64,000 nt of DNA from Treponema sp. (GTDB taxonomy: Bacteria; Spirochaetota; Spirochaetia; Treponematales; Treponemataceae): contig JAEEYO010000014.1 of NCBI GenBank assembly GCA_016288205.1, forward strand, positions 1 to 64,000, in the 5' to 3' direction. Of the stretch, positions 1 to 9,049 are shown in pieces. Made by a program: the position numbers and the translations under genes. Numbering within the stretch: the first letter of the stretch is position 1; each line of letters opens with the position of its first letter. The notes under the pieces are model-generated. The model searched no databases, was not told where the DNA came from, and was given only the letters and a program-made list of their open reading frames with translations.

Positions 1-1
1 C

Positions 2-604
2 GACATTGAGATACAGACAAGCGCGAACACAAATCTTCCGAAGAGAGCAAGGTACTATCAGAGCGTGATTGACATGGACAATCTTTCGCAGGGGGAGAAT
101 TACAGCAAGCTGAAAGACTCCTACGTTATCTTTCTGTGTTTGATACCCCCCTTCAAGAAAAACCGTCCGGTCTATTTCTTCGAGAACACCTGCCGTGGGG
201 ACGACGAAATAAAATTGAACGACAGGGCCTTCAAGGTCTTTTTTATTGCAAGCGAATATGCTAAAATGGAAAGCGACGAAGAAAAGCACTTTTTCAAATT
301 TTTAGCCGGGCAGAAAGCCGAGAGCGGGCTTACCAAATCAATAGAAGAAAAGGTCTCCTTCGCCAAGAAAAACATGAGATGGAGGAAACAATATATGACA
401 TGGCAACAGACGATAGATGAGGAGAAAGATATTGCGTTTGAGGAAGGAAAAGCAGAGGGAATCGAACAAGGGATTGAGCGTGCGAGAATCGAAGACGCAG
501 AGAATCTTCTGAAAATGGGAGTGGGTACTGTTGAGCAAATATCTCAGGCAACAGGGCTTCCGCTGGAGCAAGTCATACAGATTAAAGAGCAGATTGTGAA
601 ATGA
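2..604 (+). CDS. Rpn/PD-(D/E)XK nuclease family protein, 3' part
   Basis: The frame is open from the left edge, so the true start lies outside the window; about 200 residues are visible. The first visible residues read DIEIQT. This fits the strand carrying the E-x-Q (or E-x-K) catalytic residues of PD-(D/E)XK nucleases, and is followed by RARYYQS and YVIFLC, as in the Rpn / 'PDDEXK transposase' family. The C-terminal third is charged and ends in a small helical domain (EQISQATGLPLEQVIQIK) typical of these proteins. Family members are recombination-promoting nucleases often found as multicopy accessory genes in spirochaetes. Family call is by motif memory; the missing N-terminus prevents checking the full active site. 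Confidence 0.7.
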   Translation, partial: DIEIQTSANTNLPKRARYYQSVIDMDNLSQGENYSKLKDSYVIFLCLIPPFKKNRPVYFFENTCRGDDEIKLNDRAFKVFFIASEYAKMESDEEKHFFKFLAGQKAESGLTKSIEEKVSFAKKNMRWRKQYMTWQQTIDEEKDIAFEEGKAEGIEQGIERARIEDAENLLKMGVGTVEQISQATGLPLEQVIQIKEQIVK

Positions 605-663
605 GACTTTTGATGCTCATCGGAAGAAAGAGCAAGCTCTGCTTGCGACGAGAAACGCGGGAT

Positions 664-713
664 CCAAAAGCGATGCCGTCCAACTCTCCACTTTCATCTT
701 TCCACTTCCTCCC
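664..713. repeat. Intergenic repeat unit with pyrimidine heptads
   Basis: The unit starts with CCAAAAGCGATGCCGTCC and runs into CTCTCCA / CTTTCAT / CTTTCCA heptamers. A related unit occurs twice at 26405-26477. The rest of the 605-757 gap holds only the purL promoter. Confidence 0.55.
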
Positions 714-722
714 TTCCCCCCA

Positions 723-751
723 TTGAATAAAGGATATTTTTCTTCTATAAT
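723..751 (+). promoter_or_regulatory. purL promoter, leaderless type
   Basis: TTGAAT (723-728), 17-bp spacer, TATAAT (746-751). The purL ATG follows after exactly 6 nt, so the expected transcription start is the A of the start codon. No Shine-Dalgarno sequence is present. Confidence 0.75.
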
Positions 752-757
752 ATAAGT

Positions 758-3700
758 ATGTTTCGAATCTACGTGGAAAGAAAGTCCGGCTTTGAAAACG
801 AGGCCAGGCGCATATTTGCTGAAATCAGCGGTTTTTTAGGAATTGATGGTGTTACCGGAGTCCGTTATCTGAACCGGTACGATGTGGAAAATGTGAGCGA
901 TGATGTTGCCAAGGCAGCCGCGACACGCATTTTTTCCGAGCCACAGAGCGACAAGGTTACTTACGGAAATCTTGAGCTGAAAGAGAATGTCACGGAAATC
1001 ATCTGGGAATATCTTCCTGGACAGTACGACCAGAGGGCAGATTCCGCCGAGCAGTGCCTCACACTTTTGCGCGAGGGATTGAAGTCGCTCGTTAAAGTCG
1101 GGACGGAGCCGCCGCGTGTAAGGTGCGCGAAGATTGTCCTGCTTGAGGGAAATGTGTCCGCTTCCGACGTGGAGAAAATCCAGCACTATCTTATAAATCC
1201 TGTGGACAGCCGCCTGACTGATGATTCTGTCCCTGAGACCCTTGAGATGAAAACCCATGTGCCCGGAGACATCGAGGTGCAGAACGGATTCATCAAGATG
1301 AGCAGTGCCGAGCTTGACAAATACCGCGAGAAACTTGGACTTGCCATGGATGCCGCTGACGTGAAGTGGATGCAGGATTATTTTGCTTCCGAAAAGCGTG
1401 ATCCGACCATTACCGAAATCCGCGTGCTGGACACTTACTGGAGCGACCATTGCCGCCACACGACTTTCAATACAATCCTCAAGGATGTGAAAGTGCAGGA
1501 CGGACCTTACGCAGATCTTTTCCGCTCCTCATTGAAAAATTACACGGAGATGCGCACGGACCTTTACGCGGGACGCACGGATAAAAAAGTTACGCTGATG
1601 GACATGGCCTGCATCGGCGCGAAATATTTACGCAAGCACGGAAAACTTGATGATTTGGAAGTGAGCGAGGAGAACAACGCATGCTCCATTTTCATTGACG
1701 TGCATTTTACGACAGACTCAGAGGGTAAGCCCATTGATCCCTCTTCTCCCGAGGCTACCGAGCGATGGCTGCTTGAGTTCAAGAATGAGACGCACAATCA
1801 TCCCACGGAAATTGAGCCGTTCGGAGGCGCGGCGACTTGTATCGGTGGTGCAATCCGTGATCCTCTTTCCGCACGCAGCTGGGTATATCAGGCTCTCCGC
1901 GTGACTGGTGCGTCTGATCCGACTGTTCCTTTGAGCGCGACTCTTCCAGGAAAACTTCCGCAGATGAAACTCACGAGGGAAGCTGCCCAGGGATTCAGCT
2001 CTTATGGAAATCAGATTGGTCTTACCACGGGACAGGTCGCTGAGGTCTATCATCCGGGATTCCTTGCGAAAAGGATGGAGCTTGGTGCTGTGATTGCCGC
2101 GGCTCCTGTTGATCTGGTCCTGCGCGAGACACCCGAGGCTGGAGACGTGATTATCCTGCTCGGTGGTGGAACCGGACGTGATGGAATCGGTGGTGCTACG
2201 GGCTCATCAAAGGTGCATACTGAAAAATCCGTGACAACTGCCGCCGCTGAGGTTCAGAAGGGAAATGCCGTTGAGGAAAGAAAAATCCAGAGGCTCTTCC
2301 GCAACAAGGACGTTTGTCTGATGATCCGCCGCTGTAATGATTTTGGTGCCGGTGGTGTGAGTGTTGCCGTGGGTGAGCTTGCTCCGGGTCTTGACATAAA
2401 CCTTGACGCTGTGCCGAAAAAATACGAGGGACTTGACGGAACCGAGCTTGCCATTTCCGAAAGTCAGGAGCGCATGGCGGTTGTCGTCAGAAAAGAGAAC
2501 GTGCAGAAATTTATCAAGGCCGCAAACGCAGAGAATCTTAACGCAGTTCAGGTCGCCGTCGTTACAGATACGAACCGCATGGTGATGAAGTGGCGCGGAA
2601 AGGTGATTGTGGACATTGACCGTGCTTTCATTGATACGGCTGGAGCACCGCATGAGGCATCCGCTGAGATTGAGTCTCCCGCAACACAAAAAGACTCTCC
2701 CTTGGTCAGACCCTTGGAAAGCGTGGAGAAAATCCTCGGCGAAAAAGCGTCTTCTTCCGATTTGAAAAAAGCATGGATTTCCAACATGAGCGATCTGGCA
2801 TGTTGCTCCCAGAGAGGATTGGGTGAAAGATTCGACGGATCAATCGGTGCGTCCTCAGTGCTCATGCCCTATGGTGGAAAATATCAGTGTACGCCCGAGG
2901 CAGGTATGGCGGCCCGCATTCCGGTTCTTTCTCCGCGAGAGACTTCAACAGTCAGCCTTATGTCCTACGGTTATGATCCGAGGGTGGCGGAGTGGAGTCC
3001 CTGGCATGGTGCGCAGGTCGCTGTTCTTTCATCCCTTGCAAAGATTACGGCGATGGGTGGAAAGGCGGAGAAGTGCCGTCTGAGCTTCCAGGAATTCTTC
3101 GGTCGTGCCGTTAGTGAAAAAACATGGGGATATCCTGCGGCTGCATTGCTCGGTGCTCTTGACGCTCAGAAAGCAATGGGAACCGGAAGCATTGGCGGTA
3201 AGGACAGCATGAGCGGTACTTTTGAAAATCTGAACGTGCCTCATACGCTGGTGAGTTTTGCGGTGGACACTGACGAGGATAAAAATGTCCGTGGTGGCTC
3301 ATTCAAAAAATCCGGCGACAAAATCTTCGTTGTGGGTGTTCCCTACTCAAAGGACCTTGCCCCTGATTTTTATACATTCACCAAGAACGCAAAGACCCTT
3401 TATCGTCTGAACAAAGAGGGAAAAATCTCCGCGATGTATCCTGTGGGACCCGGTGGAGTCGCTGAGGCTGTAAGCAAAATGGCGATGGGTAACAGAGTCG
3501 GTGCCGAGATTTCCGATGAATTCAAGGGCAGCACTGCAACCTCTCTTGATTTGAATCCGGGACTCAAGGATTTGTTCATGCCATGCTACGGCTCAATCGT
3601 GGTGGAGTGCGCGGAGGATATTTCCAAGGATGCTGGATTCGTTTCTGGAACCGTTACTCAGATTGGATGCACGAGCAATGAAAAATCAATCAAGGTCGGC

Positions 3701-4741
3701 GGAACCGAAATCAGTCTCTGTGAGATTGAAAAGGCTTGGGAGGAAAAACTCAGCGTTGTGTTCCCGCCTGTGAGCGATGCAAAAAAATCAGATTTGCCTG
3801 ACTTCGCGAAAAAGGAGCATGAGTCTCTTGAGAAGGCAAGGTCGGCTTTGAAAAACAGCTCCGTAAAATCAGCGGCGAAACCGAGGGTAATCATTCCTGT
3901 TTTCCCGGGAACAAACTGCGAGTACGACATGGCGCGCGCATTCAATCTGAATGGTGCCGAGACAAAGATTCTCGTCTTCAAAAACCGCACCCCGGATGAC
4001 CTCAGGGAAAGCCTTGACGCATTCAAGTCCGAGATTGAGAAGAGCCAGATTATCGCGTTCGCCGGTGGATTCAGCTCAGGTGACGAGCCGGATGGTTCCG
4101 GTAAATACATTGCAAACGTAATCCGCGAAAAACGAATTTCCGATGCGATTATGAATCTCCTGAAAAACAGGGACGGACTTGTGCTTGGAATTTGCAACGG
4201 ATTCCAGGCTCTGATAAAGACAGGTCTCGTGCCGTTCGGTGAAATCCGCGAGCCTTCTGCCGACATGCCGACCCTTACGTTCAACACCGTGGGAAGACAC
4301 ATCAGCCGTGTGGTAAGAACCCGCATGGTAAGCGCGACTAGTCCCTGGGCTTTGAACGAGTCTGTTCTGGAAGCGTCCTGCCATCTGGTTCCTGTGAGCC
4401 ACGGAGAGGGAAGAATCATCATGGATGAAGCCCTTGCGAAGAGGCTCTTTGAAAACGGACAGGTGTTCACGCAGTATGTTTCCGTGAATGATTCCGGCCT
4501 TGTTGTTCCGACAATGGAAGAGCCCGACAATCCAAACGGAAGTATGTTCGCCATTGAAGGTTTGACAAGCCCCGACGGACACGTGCTTGGAAAGATGGGA
4601 CACAGCGAGCGAACCGTAGGAAATGCCGTGAACGGTGGAGACGAAAATCTGATTAAGAACATCGCCTCGTATCCCGAGAACCGTAAATCCGAAAGCTCCT
4701 GCCAGAATCTGTTCCGTGCGGGCGTGGAATATTTTGCTTAA
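758..4741 (+). CDS. purL: Phosphoribosylformylglycinamidine synthase (fused PurL/PurQ)
   Basis: Fourth step of purine synthesis: FGAR + glutamine + ATP gives FGAM. At 1327 residues it is the long single-chain form with synthetase and glutaminase fused. The substrate-binding stretch TYWSDHCRHTTF lies near residues 225-236. The class I glutamine amidotransferase domain begins near residue 1042 (PVFPGTNCEYD), with the nucleophile Cys in LGICNGF near 1145. ATG 758 is chosen because it sits 6 nt after the -10 box; there is no ribosome binding site, so initiation is probably leaderless. The gene stands alone between its own promoter and a terminator, with no other pur gene nearby. Assignment is firm. 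Confidence 0.97.
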   Translation: MFRIYVERKSGFENEARRIFAEISGFLGIDGVTGVRYLNRYDVENVSDDVAKAAATRIFSEPQSDKVTYGNLELKENVTEIIWEYLPGQYDQRADSAEQCLTLLREGLKSLVKVGTEPPRVRCAKIVLLEGNVSASDVEKIQHYLINPVDSRLTDDSVPETLEMKTHVPGDIEVQNGFIKMSSAELDKYREKLGLAMDAADVKWMQDYFASEKRDPTITEIRVLDTYWSDHCRHTTFNTILKDVKVQDGPYADLFRSSLKNYTEMRTDLYAGRTDKKVTLMDMACIGAKYLRKHGKLDDLEVSEENNACSIFIDVHFTTDSEGKPIDPSSPEATERWLLEFKNETHNHPTEIEPFGGAATCIGGAIRDPLSARSWVYQALRVTGASDPTVPLSATLPGKLPQMKLTREAAQGFSSYGNQIGLTTGQVAEVYHPGFLAKRMELGAVIAAAPVDLVLRETPEAGDVIILLGGGTGRDGIGGATGSSKVHTEKSVTTAAAEVQKGNAVEERKIQRLFRNKDVCLMIRRCNDFGAGGVSVAVGELAPGLDINLDAVPKKYEGLDGTELAISESQERMAVVVRKENVQKFIKAANAENLNAVQVAVVTDTNRMVMKWRGKVIVDIDRAFIDTAGAPHEASAEIESPATQKDSPLVRPLESVEKILGEKASSSDLKKAWISNMSDLACCSQRGLGERFDGSIGASSVLMPYGGKYQCTPEAGMAARIPVLSPRETSTVSLMSYGYDPRVAEWSPWHGAQVAVLSSLAKITAMGGKAEKCRLSFQEFFGRAVSEKTWGYPAAALLGALDAQKAMGTGSIGGKDSMSGTFENLNVPHTLVSFAVDTDEDKNVRGGSFKKSGDKIFVVGVPYSKDLAPDFYTFTKNAKTLYRLNKEGKISAMYPVGPGGVAEAVSKMAMGNRVGAEISDEFKGSTATSLDLNPGLKDLFMPCYGSIVVECAEDISKDAGFVSGTVTQIGCTSNEKSIKVGGTEISLCEIEKAWEEKLSVVFPPVSDAKKSDLPDFAKKEHESLEKARSALKNSSVKSAAKPRVIIPVFPGTNCEYDMARAFNLNGAETKILVFKNRTPDDLRESLDAFKSEIEKSQIIAFAGGFSSGDEPDGSGKYIANVIREKRISDAIMNLLKNRDGLVLGICNGFQALIKTGLVPFGEIREPSADMPTLTFNTVGRHISRVVRTRMVSATSPWALNESVLEASCHLVPVSHGEGRIIMDEALAKRLFENGQVFTQYVSVNDSGLVVPTMEEPDNPNGSMFAIEGLTSPDGHVLGKMGHSERTVGNAVNGGDENLIKNIASYPENRKSESSCQNLFRAGVEYFA

Positions 4742-4752
4742 AAAAAATGAAG

Positions 4753-4786
4753 CCGGCGGGATGATTTTGTCCTGCCGGTTTACTTT
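4753..4786 (+). terminator. Intrinsic terminator of purL
   Basis: 9-bp GC-rich stem, CCGGCGGGA (4753-4761) with TCCTGCCGG (4770-4778) and one G-U pair, followed by TTTACTTT. Confidence 0.8.
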
Positions 4787-4794
4787 ATAAAAAA

Positions 4795-5748
4795 GTGGTG
4801 ACTGAATTGATTCTTTCAGGAAAAAAAATTGCGTTTTGCATTCCCTTGATTTTATTGTCTCTTGTCCTGTGCTCCTGCGGTGGAAAATGGTATACGAGTC
4901 TTTCGGATGCCAAAGTCGCCGCGGAAAAAAACGGCAAGAACATTTTTCTTTTTACGGCTGCGGAGACGGAGTTTGCGTCTAAGTTTAAAGATGAAGTGCT
5001 TGCCTCAAGAAAGTTCCGGTCTGTGGCTGGTAAGAACTACGTGCTTGCGGACATGTATCTTTCGTCTGGGGAGGTCGGAAAAAAATCCGCCGAGGATCTG
5101 GAAAAAGAAGGCAAAGAGAAATCCGCGATGATGCTGGACTATGACGTTCAGGGTGATATTTCCATGCTGATTCTTTCACGCGAAGGATATTTTCTTGCCG
5201 AGGTTCCTTATAATGCGGAGAGTCTTTCGGTCGAGGGACTGCTGAGCGCGATTGATGAGACGGAAAATGAGACGCGGAAAATAGATGCGCTTGTCTCAGA
5301 GGTACGTAAGACTGAGGGTACCGACAAGGTGCGCGCGATCGATGCTCTTTATGAGGCGACGGATGAGAAAATCAGGAGACCGCTTCTTCCTCTATGCCGG
5401 GAGATTCCGAATCTGGATCCGGGAAACATTTCGGGGCTGCTTGGGAAATATGAGCTGCAGCTTGCTTTTGATGACGTGTATATGTCACTCACAAAGGATT
5501 CCGTGGATGAGGCCGCCGAGAAATTTGTGTCGCTTGCTGAGAACGGACATCTGGACAGGGCCCAGAAATTCCATGCGTATTATTATGCGGCGTATCTTTA
5601 TCCGCTTGTGGGAAGCACCGACTTTGACAGGATGCTTGATCTTTTGGAAAAGTCTTATGCGTCGGATCCTTCGAACGAACATTCGGGCGACATCTCATTG
5701 ATGATTGAGCAGACTCAAAAAATGAAAAAAATGTACGGCGGTGATTGA
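4795..5748 (+). CDS. Thioredoxin-fold-like lipoprotein
   Basis: About 317 residues. A hydrophobic signal ends in a lipobox (LVLCSCGG, Cys near residue 28), so the protein is probably lipid-anchored in the envelope. The following region (NGKNIFLFTAAETEFASKF) and a later stretch (ISMLILSREGYFLAEVPY) resemble thioredoxin-like 'DUF255/thioredoxin_7' proteins, but no CxxC pair is present, so redox activity is doubtful. The C-terminal half looks helical and repeat-like (TPR-like, unproven). The start is uncertain: GTG 4795, GTG 4798 and TTG 4807 are all in frame and none has a strong ribosome binding site. The stop overlaps the next gene's ATG by one base (TGATG), which suggests co-translation with the CNNM gene. 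Confidence 0.6.
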   Translation: MVTELILSGKKIAFCIPLILLSLVLCSCGGKWYTSLSDAKVAAEKNGKNIFLFTAAETEFASKFKDEVLASRKFRSVAGKNYVLADMYLSSGEVGKKSAEDLEKEGKEKSAMMLDYDVQGDISMLILSREGYFLAEVPYNAESLSVEGLLSAIDETENETRKIDALVSEVRKTEGTDKVRAIDALYEATDEKIRRPLLPLCREIPNLDPGNISGLLGKYELQLAFDDVYMSLTKDSVDEAAEKFVSLAENGHLDRAQKFHAYYYAAYLYPLVGSTDFDRMLDLLEKSYASDPSNEHSGDISLMIEQTQKMKKMYGGD

Positions 5749-7025
5749 TGGATTCGGACTTCCTGATTCTGATTATAATTGCCGTCGTCTGTATTTTATT
5801 CTCCATGTTTTTTTCTGCCGCGGAAAGTGCATTTTTGTCCGTGAATAAACTCCGTGTGCGTGTTTTAAAAAATCAAAAGAACCGTCGTGCCGCAAGAGTC
5901 TTAAGGCTCCTTAATGACAAGGAAAAACTGATAAACACTCTTCTTGTCGGCAACAACATCGTGAACATAATCATTTCTTCAATTCTCGCATACATTGCGC
6001 TGAGGATTTTCGGAAATGCTGGAATTGGAATAGCGACTTTTTCCGCGACTATTCTTCTCCTGATTTTCGGGGAGATTACACCGAAGACGATTGCGACCCA
6101 TCACCCTGAGCCAATCGCGTTTTTTGCGAGCGGGTTTGTCGAGATGCTTGAGGTGATTCTTTCGCCCCTTGTTTTTATTTTCACCTCCGTGTCGCGTCTT
6201 GTGCTCGGGATTTTCAAAATCAATACGAAAGAAAAAAAGGTCAGTTTCACCGAGGAAGAAATCAAGACTTTCATTGACGTGGGAAGCGAGCAGGGGGTTA
6301 TCAGGAAAAACGAGAAGACCATGATGCACCGTGTTTTTAAATTTACCGATTTGTCCGCGCGTGATATTATGACTCCACGGAAAGACATCAAGGCAATCTC
6401 CACTAAATCAACTTACGAGGAGATTATTGAGCTTTCGGAAAAATACCGCATCTCACGTTTTCCGGTTTACAAAAGCGACATTGATGACATAGTGGGAATT
6501 CTTTACATCAAGGACCTGCTTTTTTACAAGGGCGGCATGGAGGATTTCCGCGTTGAAAATGTGATGCGTGCTCCGCTTTTTATTCTTGAGACAAAAAAAA
6601 TGTCGGGCATTCAGCAGATGCTTGAGGAAAACCATCAGAGCATGGCCGTGGTTATTGACGAGTATTCTGGTACGGACGGAGTTCTTACCAGCGAGGACAT
6701 TGCGCGTGAGATTTTCGGTCCCATTGCGGATGAGTACAAGCCCTATGCCCGCCGTGTCGAGGTCGTAATAAAAAATCTGGAGCACTCGGAGGTTGAGGGA
6801 CAAGCACGTCTTGTTGATTTGAACGAGCAGCTTGGAATGCGTCTTTCGTCGGAATACTGCGAGACTCTGGGCGGCTATATCTGCGAGGTGCTTGGAAGAA
6901 TCCCGGCTGAGGGTGAGTCGGTCGTGCGCGAGGGATTTAAATTTGCCGTGATGCGCATGGATGACAAACGTGTCGCTAAAATCAGGATTCAGAAAATCAG
7001 CGAGGAGGAGGCGGAGCATGAATGA
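5748..7025 (+). CDS. CNNM/TlyC-type membrane protein (DUF21, CBS pair, CorC_HlyC)
   Basis: 425 residues. It has a DUF21-type membrane domain with hydrophobic segments near residues 7-30, 60-90 and 95-150, including FFSAAESAFLS and LIFGEITPKTIA. The CBS pair spans about 190-320 (DIMTPRKDIKAIS, RFPVYKSDIDDIVGILYIKDLL, VVIDEYSGTDGVLT), and a CorC_HlyC ligand-binding domain lies at the end. The family is linked to Mg/Co transport or efflux; the old name 'hemolysin' is historical. ATG 5748 is used because the longer form starts at TTG. It overlaps the upstream lipoprotein stop by 1 nt and the downstream paralogue by 8 nt, so the three form one operon. Confidence 0.9.
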   Translation: MDSDFLILIIIAVVCILFSMFFSAAESAFLSVNKLRVRVLKNQKNRRAARVLRLLNDKEKLINTLLVGNNIVNIIISSILAYIALRIFGNAGIGIATFSATILLLIFGEITPKTIATHHPEPIAFFASGFVEMLEVILSPLVFIFTSVSRLVLGIFKINTKEKKVSFTEEEIKTFIDVGSEQGVIRKNEKTMMHRVFKFTDLSARDIMTPRKDIKAISTKSTYEEIIELSEKYRISRFPVYKSDIDDIVGILYIKDLLFYKGGMEDFRVENVMRAPLFILETKKMSGIQQMLEENHQSMAVVIDEYSGTDGVLTSEDIAREIFGPIADEYKPYARRVEVVIKNLEHSEVEGQARLVDLNEQLGMRLSSEYCETLGGYICEVLGRIPAEGESVVREGFKFAVMRMDDKRVAKIRIQKISEEEAEHE

Positions 7026-8289
7026 CATTGTTTTTGTTTTGGTCTCGCTTCTGGCTGAGCTTGTGCTGCTTTTTTGCGGCGCGTTTTTTGCGGGATCGGA
7101 GACGGCTTTCACATCGCTTTCAAGAATCACCGTGCGTCAGATGATGAAGGACTCTGAGAAAAATGCCGGGAAGATTTATCAGCTCAGGAATCATTTGGAC
7201 CGGCTGATCTCCACCGTGCTGATCGGGACGAACCTTGTTACGACTTTGATTTCATCGCTTGCGACGGCAATTACCGTGAGGATTTTCGGTGGGGCTGCGG
7301 TGAGCGTGAGTACTGCGATTGTCTCCGTGCTTGTGATTATTTTCTGCGAGATTATTCCGAAGACTCTTGCAGCCGTGAGGTCAAAACAGTTCGCGTCTTT
7401 TTCCGCATCGATGATTTCAATCATGCAGAAAGTGCTCTTCCCCTTCGTAAAATTTTTTGATTTGATTTCCGCATTCCTTGATTTTTTTGACAGGACGGTA
7501 ATGAAGAAGAAGAAGCCCCTTGTCACAGAGGAGGAGCTGAAGACACTCCTTGCGCTGGGAAGAATTGAGGGAACTCTTGAGGCTGATGAGAAGGCGATGC
7601 TTGACCGAATCTTCGAGTACTCGGATCTGCAGGTGCATGACATGATGCGGCACAGATCGCTTGTGTGCTACGTGGACGTGAGTGATTCCGTGGACTCCGT
7701 TGTGGATGTTTTTGCGAAATCCGGTTATTCAAGGCTGCCGGTAATTGACGGAAATCCTGAGAAGGTTGTGGGCGTGCTGCATTACAAGTCGGTTCTGTTC
7801 GCGGTTCCAGAAATCAAGCGAAGTCCAGATTTTGTCCGAATCTGCATGAGCAGCGTGCTCTTTGTACCGGAGACTCTTTCGGCTGTGGAATTGCTCAGGA
7901 CATTCAAAAAGGAGCATGAGAATTTTGCCGTGGCAGTGGATGAGTATGGCGGCACAGCTGGGATTGTCACTATGGATGATATACTCCGCGGTGTGTTCGG
8001 TCGGATTACGGATGAGTACGGGACTACCGACGTGGCTCCTGAAAAAAGGGTGACAGTGCTTGGTACGAAGGAGTTCATTGTGCCGGGCGACATGAAGATT
8101 GATGACGTGAATGACGTTCTGAAACTGAATCTTGAGAGCGAGGTTTACAACACTTTGGGAGGATGGCTTTTGGAGCGTTTTGACGAGCTTCCTCCCGTGG
8201 GTGCTGTTTACCGATTCGGCTCCATTATCTTTGTGGTGGAGGATCAGTCCGCACGAAGAATACAGAGCGTGAGAATCGTTTTAAGATGA
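7018..8289 (+). CDS. Second CNNM/TlyC-type membrane protein
   Basis: 423 residues and a paralogue of the gene just upstream, with the same order of domains: DUF21 membrane part (FFAGSETAFTSLS, FCEIIPKTLA), CBS pair (MMRHRSLVCYVDV, YSRLPVIDG, VAVDEYGGTAGIVTMDDIL) and a C-terminal CorC_HlyC domain. ATG 7018 has a strong AGGAGG-like site (gaggaggcggagc), and the reading frames overlap as ATGAATGA, so translation is probably coupled to the upstream copy. A longer in-frame form from 6961 lies wholly inside the upstream gene and is rejected. Tandem unequal CNNM copies suggest a heteromeric transporter or divided ion specificity; that is inference. Confidence 0.9.
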   Translation: MNDIVFVLVSLLAELVLLFCGAFFAGSETAFTSLSRITVRQMMKDSEKNAGKIYQLRNHLDRLISTVLIGTNLVTTLISSLATAITVRIFGGAAVSVSTAIVSVLVIIFCEIIPKTLAAVRSKQFASFSASMISIMQKVLFPFVKFFDLISAFLDFFDRTVMKKKKPLVTEEELKTLLALGRIEGTLEADEKAMLDRIFEYSDLQVHDMMRHRSLVCYVDVSDSVDSVVDVFAKSGYSRLPVIDGNPEKVVGVLHYKSVLFAVPEIKRSPDFVRICMSSVLFVPETLSAVELLRTFKKEHENFAVAVDEYGGTAGIVTMDDILRGVFGRITDEYGTTDVAPEKRVTVLGTKEFIVPGDMKIDDVNDVLKLNLESEVYNTLGGWLLERFDELPPVGAVYRFGSIIFVVEDQSARRIQSVRIVLR

Positions 8290-8314
8290 AAGTGGAGAGT
8301 GGAAAACGGAAAGC
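8285..8314. repeat. Purine heptamer array
   Basis: Period-7 GA-rich repeat (GATGAAA GTGGAGA GTGGAAA ACGGAAA) filling the short gap between two convergent genes. Same family as the arrays near 10.0, 11.2, 26.3, 45.5, 55.3 and 58.9 kb. Confidence 0.6.
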
Positions 8315-8326
8315 TAACGATTACGT

Positions 8327-8974
8327 TTAGCCTTGTTTGGCTATCTCCGCTAGAATTTCGGCGGTTTTTTCTACTCCAAGAAGGGAGCTGTTCACCAAGA
8401 TGTCGTAGTGATCGCGCTTGCCCCAGGTTCTCTCAGTGAACATGTTGTAGTGGTTCGCACGCCGCTTGTCAATCTGCTTGATTTCTTTTTCCGCTGTTTC
8501 AGGACTCAGTCCCTTGTATTTAATGGAGCGCTCAATCTTCATGGACATGGGAGCATAGATGAAAATGTTCAGGAGCTCGTCCTTGTTGATTTCCTCGCAG
8601 TGACGGAGAATGTAATCTGAGCATCGGCCTACAATCACGCAAGGCCCCTGTTTCGCGAGGGAGATTATTACTTCCCTCTGTGTGTTGAAAACCTGGTCGG
8701 CGAGTGGAAGTGATCCCGGTCCGCTCATACCCGCGGAAAGTCCGTTGGCGTTTGGCGTGGTGTAATTGTTTCCAAGAAAAATATTGTAGAGCAGCGTTGA
8801 CGAAAGACTCTGCTCATTGTTCTGAATGAAGTTCGGATGGAAACCTGATTTCTCTGCCGTCATGTCGATGATTTCCTTGTCGTAAAATGGCAGTCCGAGT
8901 TTTTCCGCGAGCAGCTTTCCGATTGAATGTCCGCCGCTTCCGTATTCACGGCTGATTGTTATATATTTTTTCAT
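8327..8974 (-). CDS. Cytidylate-kinase-like P-loop ATPase
   Basis: 215 residues beginning MKKYITISREYGSGGHSIGK, which matches the cytidylate kinase-like (Cytidylate_kin2) family: a P-loop variant at residues 10-20, FYDKEIID near 31-38 and GPCVIVGRCSDYIL near 109-122. True Cmk makes CDP from CMP; members of this looser family often have unknown substrates, so function is left open. ATG at 8974 follows AGGAGG by 9 nt. It has its own promoter (TTGCAA-N17-TATAAT), which overlaps the 3' end of fruK. It converges with the CNNM pair across a heptamer repeat. Confidence 0.8.
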   Translation of the reverse strand: MKKYITISREYGSGGHSIGKLLAEKLGLPFYDKEIIDMTAEKSGFHPNFIQNNEQSLSSTLLYNIFLGNNYTTPNANGLSAGMSGPGSLPLADQVFNTQREVIISLAKQGPCVIVGRCSDYILRHCEEINKDELLNIFIYAPMSMKIERSIKYKGLSPETAEKEIKQIDKRRANHYNMFTERTWGKRDHYDILVNSSLLGVEKTAEILAEIAKQG

Positions 8975-9020
8975 TTTCTTCCTCCTGATTTCTTGACGCT
9001 TTTATTTATAATGTAATTAA

Positions 9021-9049
9021 ATTATACATCAGCTTTCAGGAATTTGCAA
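9021..9049 (-). promoter_or_regulatory. Promoter of the cytidylate-kinase-like gene
   Basis: On the minus strand: TTGCAA (9049-9044), 17-bp spacer, TATAAT (9026-9021). The -35 lies inside the last codons of fruK. A leader of about 40 nt with AGGAGG follows. Confidence 0.65.

Noticed and set aside
836-1459. Long antisense ORFs inside purL, tex, fusA, lysA and the radical SAM gene
   Set aside because: They are shadows of strongly coding frames, without ribosome sites or recognisable domains.
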